Positions 56,640 to 64,000 of a stretch of 64,000 bases of DNA are shown one piece after another; position 1 is the first letter of the stretch, and every line of letters starts with the position of its first letter. A model generated the notes under the pieces. It was given only the letters and a program-made list of their open reading frames with translations, was not told the DNA's origin and made no database searches. The position numbers and the translations under genes are program-made. Source of the stretch: Eutypa lata (Eukaryota; Ascomycota; Sordariomycetes; Xylariales; Diatrypaceae); assembly GCA_022661535.1 (NCBI GenBank), contig JAKULF010000003.1:4526001-4590000 (forward strand), in the 5' to 3' direction.

Positions 56640-57170
56640 CGGCCCAGTTAGCTGGACCTGGTCGAATCGTTAATTCGTCCGCGTCTAACCCTTTATGGCA
56701 AACCCGTTAGTAATCCTTAATATCAAGCACATTCGCGCGCATGCCAAGGTATAAGGGTAATACTTTTGCCATACCAATTTTTCCTACCACCGTCATTAAC
56801 CTACATACATGCTATAATTAATTAACGCCACCCTTAAGTTAAATTCCGAAGGCTTAAGCAGCAAGCCTTTTTTAAGGTATATAGCAACTATGGCGGTACT
56901 ATATATACTTTGTGTTATGTAATTAACGATGACGGCGCTACGATATATGGAGGTAGGTGGTAAAAGTGGTAGTTAAGTGGTGGAAGTGGTAGGTATGTAG
57001 GTGGTGTAGCAAGTGGTCCGTATGTTAAAGGCGTAAGTACCACCCCAGCGCACCCTTAGTTACTTGGCATAAAAGATTCCTGGGGGAGATGAGGCATCGA
57101 CGAGAGAATTGCCGAAAGCGGTTAGACGCGGACGAATTAACGATTCGACCAGGTCCAGCTAACTGGGCCG
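56640..57170. mobile_element. Non-autonomous TIR DNA transposon (MITE), 531 bp
   Basis: Perfect 51-bp terminal inverted repeats (56640-56690 and 57120-57170, outer ends CGGCCCAGTTAG) extend imperfectly by about 15 bp more. An 8-bp direct duplication GTATTTAT flanks both ends. No transposase frame is present, so it depends on another copy. Eight-bp duplications fit hAT; long TIRs would also suit a Mutator-like source (then a 9-bp duplication with one unmatched base). Perfect TIRs imply recent insertion and little RIP. Confidence 0.9.
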
Positions 57171-57178
57171 GTATTTAT
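57171..57178 (+). repeat. Target-site duplication, right copy
   Basis: GTATTTAT follows the right TIR and is identical to the left copy. Confidence 0.85.
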
Positions 57179-58897
57179 TATCAGCTATAACTAACAGTCT
57201 TATCTCGCGAGGTCAGTCAATTTTATATGTTTACGTTCCCCAGACCTCTCGGATGAGACCATCTCTGCATTATCTACATCTCGGAGTTTTCCATGACGAG
57301 ACTTCTTTTCACCTTGGAGAACTGAGGAGGATATCTGGAATCATTTGATATCATCGGTGTTTGAATTTGCAATTACTAACTCAAATGTCTTTGTAGTGAA
57401 GAGGTTTTACTCGGCGCGTAGTAATCTGCGTGTGATTACATGGAATATTAGTCTAGAATATTAGTCTGTCCGGATCCTCATCTCGTCATCGAGTATTGCG
57501 TTGTTCAATATAACAGATATAAGTACATGGAATTTAGAGAAGCATATTATCTAATCGCATTATTTGATGTTAATTGTCAATGTGTTGTACCACAATTTCA
57601 TCTTATTCGACTTCAGAATGTTTTATGGTGATGTACACTAGCATCCGTGATCAATGAATGTGTAAGATAAGTCTACATCCACAGGCGTATTATCCACTCG
57701 CATTATCTCAGGGTCTGCGATGTACAATAGGTCGAAGTCTAGATGATGCCCTTGGCATTTATGACATGCATATCCTAGCTAATTCAACAAGCTCTACAGC
57801 CCTTCTCATCTAAGGACGAGTGAAGTGTGGTACTAATCCAAAAGGGTTCCCATGCAACCATGGCGGCCTCGACGCACAAAGGCACGAGACTGAACCAGGC
57901 GATAGTTGTTGTATTTTACCAATAACGAGCTACTACGCACATAGCGTTATGTACTTCCTTCCTTTCGAACAGTCTAGCTCTTCCAAATAACCAAACGGCC
58001 AATGGAGTTATCCGCGATCGCTGTCTCCTGATTCGATGACCGTTAAGCTGTATAATGTGTACTGTGAGCAGTGTTGCCAATCTTTAAACTTTGCGGGGTA
58101 AGATCGCTCTCGGTACGTTCTCCCCGGTGGGGCTACGTCGTCTTTGTCTGGGGTAAAAGATGTCCAATATACAACGTCATCTCACCCCGTCGAGTGCCAT
58201 CGCCCACGTATTGAGAACACCGACGTCTCCGGCAATGATAAACAATGATGTAGTGAACAGAGCAAGGGAGGAGGAGGTCAAGGGAAAGCCTATGAGCTCA
58301 TCCGTCTCAGTGCCTTTCTTTGGATACATACTACCTACTTGGTCTTAGACGCTATCGCTGCAAGACCATGGATGGATGGATTGGTATGTGGTTTACGCAT
58401 CCTTTCATTGGTGAGGTCATCGAATGCCCGTTCGCTTCCCTATCGCGCCTGGCTCGCATTGGCTCGATGATCAGCAACAGCAGCAGCAGCAATATGTAGT
58501 AATACCTACTTAGTTTGTTAGTGGTATGTAGCGAGCAGCGAGAAGCGAGCAACGGTGACAGCGATGTCCCTTCCATTTATCATACGACGTTTGTCGGCCA
58601 CTGACGAATTCCCGGGTGCTGATATGTAGTTATGTTGATTGATTGATTAATAAAATAATGCCGGTCCATTGTCCAGTGTCTGAGTGTCTACCGCTAACAC
58701 ATACCTACCTACCTACAAAAGAAAGAATCTCCCCTTCCCGTTCTCCCACTTTCCCTCTGTGCTTCCTACATACGACCTTACCTACTAGATACATACCTAA
58801 GAATCTAAGAACTGTAAAAACAACCTGCTCCCAACCATTCCATAGCTACCTACGATATACACATATCAATAAGACCATCACACACACACAACACACA

Positions 58898-59366
58898 ATG
58901 GATAACTCCAAGTCTGCAAACAACCAACAGCGCAGCCCTTCTGGGAGACGGGTACGTTCTGCTATCCACCTCTCTATCTACTACCTATCTACCCATCCCC
59001 TATCTACACGATCTACACAATGCCTGCTACTATACACGCATCGTCTACTGTCTTTCCGGCCGCAGTCCCAACCCATGTATGTCGATGATAATACTAACCA
59101 CTAAGTAGATGTCCGGCCCAGTCTTCGACGGCCTCATGAACCAGAAGCGCGGCAGCGACCCCCTGAACATGGCCCGCCGGCAAAGCCTGCAAGACCAGAA
59201 GCCCCAGGCGGGCTTCTTGGGCCAAATGTGGCACAAGTAAGTCTACACACCTGAAGTTACCATTGCATTCTATATCAACAACGCCAACATCTTTCAAATA
59301 TACTTGCTAACCTTCCTGTGTGTTGTTTTCAGTTTCACTCGCGGTCCGCATAGTCCCACCAAATAA
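58898..59366 (+). CDS. Small Ser/Gln-rich protein, possibly conidiation-related
   Basis: Three exons, 58898-58951, 59109-59236 and 59333-59366, encode 71 aa. The first intron splits after GRR with GTACGT; the last exon supplies NFTRGPHSPTK. The core (SGPVFDGLMNQKR, ARRQSLQDQKPQAGFLGQMWHNF) looks like a compact conserved unit. I believe similar short proteins are found widely in filamentous ascomycetes and some are called conidiation-specific, but I cannot confirm the name. No signal peptide is seen. Its exons are tiny and easily overlooked. Confidence 0.72.
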
Positions 59367-59671
59367 ATTGTTGGAAGAGGAGGAAGACTTTTGTATGGCG
59401 ACGATGGTGAACGGATACTTGGGAGCCTGGTAGCTTGATGGATTGCTGCTAGTGACAGGGACAGACAAGATGGTAAACCTCTGACGGTGAAAGTCTGGGG
59501 CGACATGGCGTTCTGATGATGTCTCGTGTACTTTATCTACGACTTATGAAAGAAAGTTAAACCTTGACAAAACCATTGTGATCGTATACACTGACACGCA
59601 ATGATATGTAGACTTATGAGCCCCTACAATTAAACATAATATGCACACGATATTTTAGAATCACAAGGCAG

Positions 59672-60307
59672 ATGACTACGTTAATAGGGATTCATGTGAG
59701 AGGCAATGTCAGGCTTGAATTTAAGCTATCCAGCGATAAACTATTAACAGAATCCAGAGGCATCCCACTTGAACAGAAACCCCCTACCTGCTGCCTCCCG
59801 TTGTCAGGCTTTTTTTGTTGTTGTTGTGTCTGCCGAGACGCCTCGCGAGCTGCCCAAGACGGACGTACCCGGGTTCTCTCGTTTCTAATCGACCGGGGGC
59901 CTTCGAGACAGCACGAAGAACAAGTCGTGACATGTCTACAGAGAGACGCGACCAGCCCAGCCCCAGAGAGTTGCAAATCCGCAAAAACTCTTTTTTTCAC
60001 ATCACCAATCTTTTTCCCATGCCTCCGGGTCGGTCCTCTCCCCACAAAAAGGGCGAGGGCGGCAGACGAATTGTCGGCATGGGACGGGTTCTCCTCGGCC
60101 GAGTCCGAGACGCTGGCTCCGGAGCAAAGTAGCTTCTGCCGCGTGGCGAGGGGGTCTGTGGCTATTCTCGATATGACCATACCCCCTCTACCGGCATATT
60201 GCCCTTACTATCGCGCTTATCTCCTTCAGAAAGAACCCAAGAACTGGTGGCACTGGCGACCGTCCAACAAGGCGAAAGAAGACAAGAATGTCTACCAGAG
60301 GCCTTGA
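59672..60307 (+). other. Long open frame of doubtful coding value
   Basis: An ATG-started frame of 211 codons contains FFCCCCVC from a TTG/TTGT repeat and no recognisable domain. The opposite strand is also open over 162 codons. A real gene cannot be excluded for the last 45 codons (MTIPPLPAYCPYYRAYLL). Confidence 0.2.
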
Positions 60308-60802
60308 TGGGTCGCCCCAAGATGCCGAAACTAACTGTCGAAACACCTTGGTTGTATTCGGCTCGATTAAGAAACAGTAAACCTTTCTGTTGAAAATCGA
60401 AACAACACGGAAAGGTAACAAAGGAAAAGCAGGGACATTCCCAAAATTCCTCCTATCGAGGGCTCCTATCCAACTCAGCAGCGCATTCCATGGCCATCAA
60501 TCGTTATGGCCATCACGCGAGTGAATGTAGGCACGGCGTTTCCCTTCTGGATACGTCGGCCTATGCAAGGAAAGCACCTTTAGCTTCATTGAGTGTAGCC
60601 GCCAGGGTCATCCATCGGTTCCCAACTACACTCAACCTATCGGGCCTTGGCGATCCCAAGTATCCAGGTACGAACTAATTGTGACCATTCACAATTCCTT
60701 TGCTCTCTAGCGAAACGGGGTCCTGGCGGTTGCCCATAGTCTGGTCTTCTGACCATATAGAATTCCTTGCGTTCTCTGAATCATGCTGAGCCAGAGTAAC
60801 TT

Positions 60803-61438
60803 AGGCCTTTTACTGTCATGCCTAGGACGATATCCGAGGTGAGATGTTCGTAATCTTTAGACTAGTTAGTGGTTGATATTATTGTTATGACAAGGACATC
60901 CACATACAGTCAGCGCTAATCGTATCCAGACCCCGACCAACACCTGCCTCGGACGCTTCTTTGCTCGTGTAGGAAATTGCACCTGCTGTGCCGTGACCAC
61001 TCCTATGCAAAATTGACAACAGTATACCTCGGTATTATCATTATAGCCGGAACCGTTATACACAGGCCCGACCATTTGTCAAACGTGACAGTCCTCAAGA
61101 TCATATATACCTTGACACAAATGTGAGCATGGCGTTTAAGAGAGATGCGGGAAACATTTAAGCATACCGTACATGACGAAAACGCCATCTATCCGTGGCA
61201 AACATGCCAACTCTAATGCGGAAACCAAGATTCATGCAGGTCGTACAAGTCATGATCATGCCGCAACGCCGCGGAGCAGTTTTGTATGTCATGCTCAGGA
61301 CCAACGTGCCAGGATCTAACAAAACTCCGTGGCTCACATCAGGCCTTTTGTCATTATGTCGTGCCCAGGACTATACCGTCGGGAATCAACCAGATACTCC
61401 ACGACTCCAAGGCCTTTTAACGTCCTGCCCAGGACGAC
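60803..61438 (+). repeat. Degenerate repeats with AGGCCTTTT and GTCxTGCCCAGGAC
   Basis: Copies are seen at about 60803-60830, 61284-61303 (partial), 61341-61374 and 61409-61438. The last three are spaced about 70 bp. Confidence 0.45.
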
Positions 61439-62699
61439 GTCATTTTGTATCGTTATGGTAGAAGTCGAGCTTAGTTAACGTGGGAGCCGCATCGTGGTAG
61501 TATAGCCGAGAAAATAGGCGTCTGAACTAGGCCATAACTGGTCGGCTAAATATCTAAGTGAAGGCTACGTGAGTTAACACTATGCTACGTCCTGAAGTAT
61601 ACAATGTATGGATGTATGCAGCTAGAGAAGGGGGTAATTAAGTGTGTTGGACAAGCCTACTTACATTTGACGCATAGCTGAATTGCTCGTTGAAACTTTG
61701 TCTCTTGCTAGATTTGATAGTGCTGCGAAGCCGAACTTCCCGCCCAGCCGCCCATCTTGATGATGGAACGATAAGGCTGGGTAAGCCTATCCGAGTTCGA
61801 GGGTTATTGAAAGTAGGTATTCCAACCTATGAAAGCGGATGGGCTATCCATCGCCTTGGACTCATGATAGGATCCCCAAGCTTGGCCATAGCAGTTGTTC
61901 TAAACGATATACACCTACTAAAAGGTAGGTAGGTAACATCAAGTGAAGAACTAGGTAGGTCTCAGGAGAGGAACATGTAGGAGAGAGAAAAGACTAGGTA
62001 AGGCTGCAATGATGGTGTATGTAAGTCGGTATGTTGGCTTATTAGATTAGGTACCGAGGCATGTAGGTATTGTTAGGTGCTTGTAACTAAAACTAAGGTT
62101 ACTCTAACGTTCATGCTTGGAATTCTAACCTTACCGGACTTATCAGCTTCCATAGACCGACCTACCTATGGATGGATGTAGGTACAATAGGTATGTACCT
62201 AAGTACCTGCCACCACCAGACACCTGCAATCTAGCCCTTGTAGAGACTATCAAGTTTATGTGCCTACATACTTGTATGCTCCAGCCATAATAATATTATT
62301 ATTAAGAATATTCAAAATTTGAATAATCCGACTATCTTGATGTTAAATATGGAATAATTACAGATTATTACGGTTTAAATAGATATTATTCGAATTTGAA
62401 CATTTATCGCGTCATTTAGCTCCATCCCGGTGCGTACAGACAGCTAATCGAACGTATTATACATACATGTATGTTATCAAAACGAGGGCTATTGTGCTGC
62501 TATGCGGCCTCACGCATAGTATTCATTGGTCTAGGGATGTGACTAACGCTGAAATATAGTGATGGTGAATCCACGGACGAAAATTGTAATAGGGACAGGA
62601 CAATAAAAGAAAATAATAGTACTCAACAATCAACGATTCGATTCACAAATCAACAACAATTACAGTAATCCCCAATAGCATAGTAGTCGTCATCAAATT

Positions 62700-63600
62700 C
62701 TCCTCAATAAACTAAAACGGAGAGTAGTCTGGTAGTGAGGGACAAGTGCGTAGTGGAACCTGGGGGGGATTGGGTTGGGGTAGATGTCAATGGGGGTTGT
62801 CGATCCTGATCCTGATCCAGATGGGTGTGCTGATCGTGGTACTCTCGTATTCTTCAGCCTTAGCCGAATATTCCGATGCTGCATGGAATACCTCAGCAAA
62901 GATTGTTCGGATTCGTAGTCACGGCGTTCCGCTGTAGATTCACCCCTCGCCCAACCGCCCCCGTGCCTCCAGTACGGTGAGGTCCTCCCTACATCGATCT
63001 GAGTCCGTAAAAGCTACGAAGGGTATACGACGCCACCTCCTTCCAGGTCAGCTCTATGTCACTACGTGCCTCCTCCATATTGAATACGTCTTTTGATGTG
63101 GCCAACAGTCCTCCCGAAGTTAATTGGTGGAGCGTTTGCAATATATATGCTTCGGGATGGATTGCAGGCCACCTCTGAGTTCAATGCCGAACATGCTGAG
63201 TAATGTGTCGAGATCTGAAGCATGCCCGCAAATGTTCCATCGGGAGACACCTTGGTAACTCGAGTCTTGTAGTTGAACTGCATTTTGTGAAATGGATTCC
63301 CTATGGTTTATCACCAAAGACCCCTCGCAATGTTAAGGCGATCCGGGCGAGGAGTTCAAGACTAGGGATAGATTAGTATGTGGGAGGCATAGTATAGTTA
63401 AGATAACACTTACTCTAAGAGATACTTGAGGAATTCGATAATGATATGGATAGTAGTATAGTTGATATCACTGCCCGACTTTGACTGTCGCTTATATTAC
63501 TGGCATCTTGATGTGTATACCGAGTTGCTGCTCGTCTCTCTAACACGAGGGCTGTGTTCTCGAAGCTGAATAGTAAAGTAAGATGGATGGCTGGCTAACG
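62700..63600 (-). pseudogene. Possible degraded or multi-exon gene, unresolved
   Basis: Several short minus-strand frames look coding-like, for example SKDVFNMEEARSDIELTWKE at about 63000-63070 and LELLARIALTLRGVFGDKP at about 63240-63302, the latter following a good intron (GTAAGT donor near 63354 and CCCTAG acceptor near 63303). The frames do not join into one protein without extra stops, and no family is recognised. Confidence 0.25.
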
Positions 63601-64000
63601 TCGACGAGACTGACTGCTCTTTTCTACTTCCATGATGATATGAAGTTTTTGGTGATGTTGATAGGGCATTGTAGATGTCTATGAGATGAAAACGAACTTT
63701 TACATCAAACTCGGCTCAAGCTGATGTTCACACACAAGGGATATCGTAACTTCTTGATTCATTAGTTATAATTAGGAAGTTGCTACATACTCTCTCAGTT
63801 GTAAAACCAATGAGCAGGTCAATCCAGTCTATGGCAGTTAGAGCCGAGAATTCTCAGCATCCGTTCAAAGTGAATGCCTCTAGATGGAGGGACTTTCCTA
63901 TATCTACGCATGTAGACTACTCTAGTAGGTAGTCTTGCTAGAGACCTTGACCCTTTTGCAGAGGACATAAGGAATACTAATTGTTACAAAGCAAACTGGC

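Larger units (their letters stand above)
55163..58897. other. AT-rich intergenic region containing a transposon
   Basis: No gene is seen outside the element at 56640-57170. The flanks (55.5-56.6 kb and 57.2-58.1 kb) are AT-rich; 58.6-58.9 kb has TACC runs and CA repeats and leads to the small gene. Confidence 0.55.
59367..64000. other. Right flank, mostly gene-free
   Basis: The first about 300 bp are the 3' flank of the small gene. A 211-codon open frame at 59672-60307 exists but has biased composition and no domain. Degenerate repeats occur at 60803-61438. AT-rich palindromes occur near 62290-62400. Coding-like short stretches occur on the minus strand at about 62.7-63.6 kb. Confidence 0.5.

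Overview
The window looks like nuclear DNA of a filamentous ascomycete, most likely a Sordariomycete (Xylariales is plausible, not proven). The support is short introns (57-121 nt in most genes) with GTRNGT donors and CTAAC-type branch points, filamentous-fungal proteins such as PalF and the molybdenum cofactor sulfurase, and intergenic DNA full of TAGGTA/TACCTA motifs. I resolve 18 protein genes, most with complete exon structures inferred from splice signals and reading-frame continuity. I see no rRNA, tRNA, CRISPR array or operon.

Layout. 1-2.3 kb: no gene. 2.3-4.6 kb: UDP-glucose pyrophosphorylase (+). 6.1-7.6 kb: ING/PHD chromatin reader (-), divergent from a Hos2-type histone deacetylase (+, 9.1-10.6 kb). 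11.3-14.0 kb: FolB-domain protein (-) and a GNAT acetyltransferase (-). 14.9-18.4 kb: a SET/MYND protein (+) ending 24 bp from a convergent Mis18/Yippee-like coiled-coil protein (-). 19.3-21.3 kb: Rex1-type RNA exonuclease (+). 21.3-31.6 kb: a 10-kb gene desert with microsatellites, one possible tiny gene and one possible transposon relic. 31.6-38.3 kb: bHLH factor, mitochondrial two-RRM protein and PEX5 (all +). 39.8-42.5 kb: PalF/RIM8 arrestin (-). 45.2-47.1 kb: CDC6 (-), divergent from molybdenum cofactor sulfurase (+, 48.1-50.6 kb). 50.8-55.2 kb: an unknown 201-aa protein (-), a four-helix membrane protein (+) and a conserved mitochondrial-like protein (-). 56.6-57.2 kb: a terminal-inverted-repeat element with target-site duplication. 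58.9-59.4 kb: a 71-aa Ser/Gln-rich protein (+). 59.4-64 kb: mostly gene-free, with degenerate repeats and a possible gene relic near the right edge.

The genes are mainly housekeeping and regulatory (carbohydrate precursor supply, histone acetylation and methylation, centromere, replication licensing, RNA trimming, peroxisome import, ambient pH signalling, Moco enzymes). I see no biosynthetic cluster. The most notable points are a 531-bp non-autonomous DNA transposon with 51-bp perfect TIRs and an 8-bp duplication; three stacked CGCG-type dyads in the CDC6/sulfurase intergenic region; four PacC-type GCCAAG sites upstream of palF; an intron that splits an ATG start codon; a stop-free 3n intron inside bHLH helix 2; and three PSAP motifs in the PalF tail.
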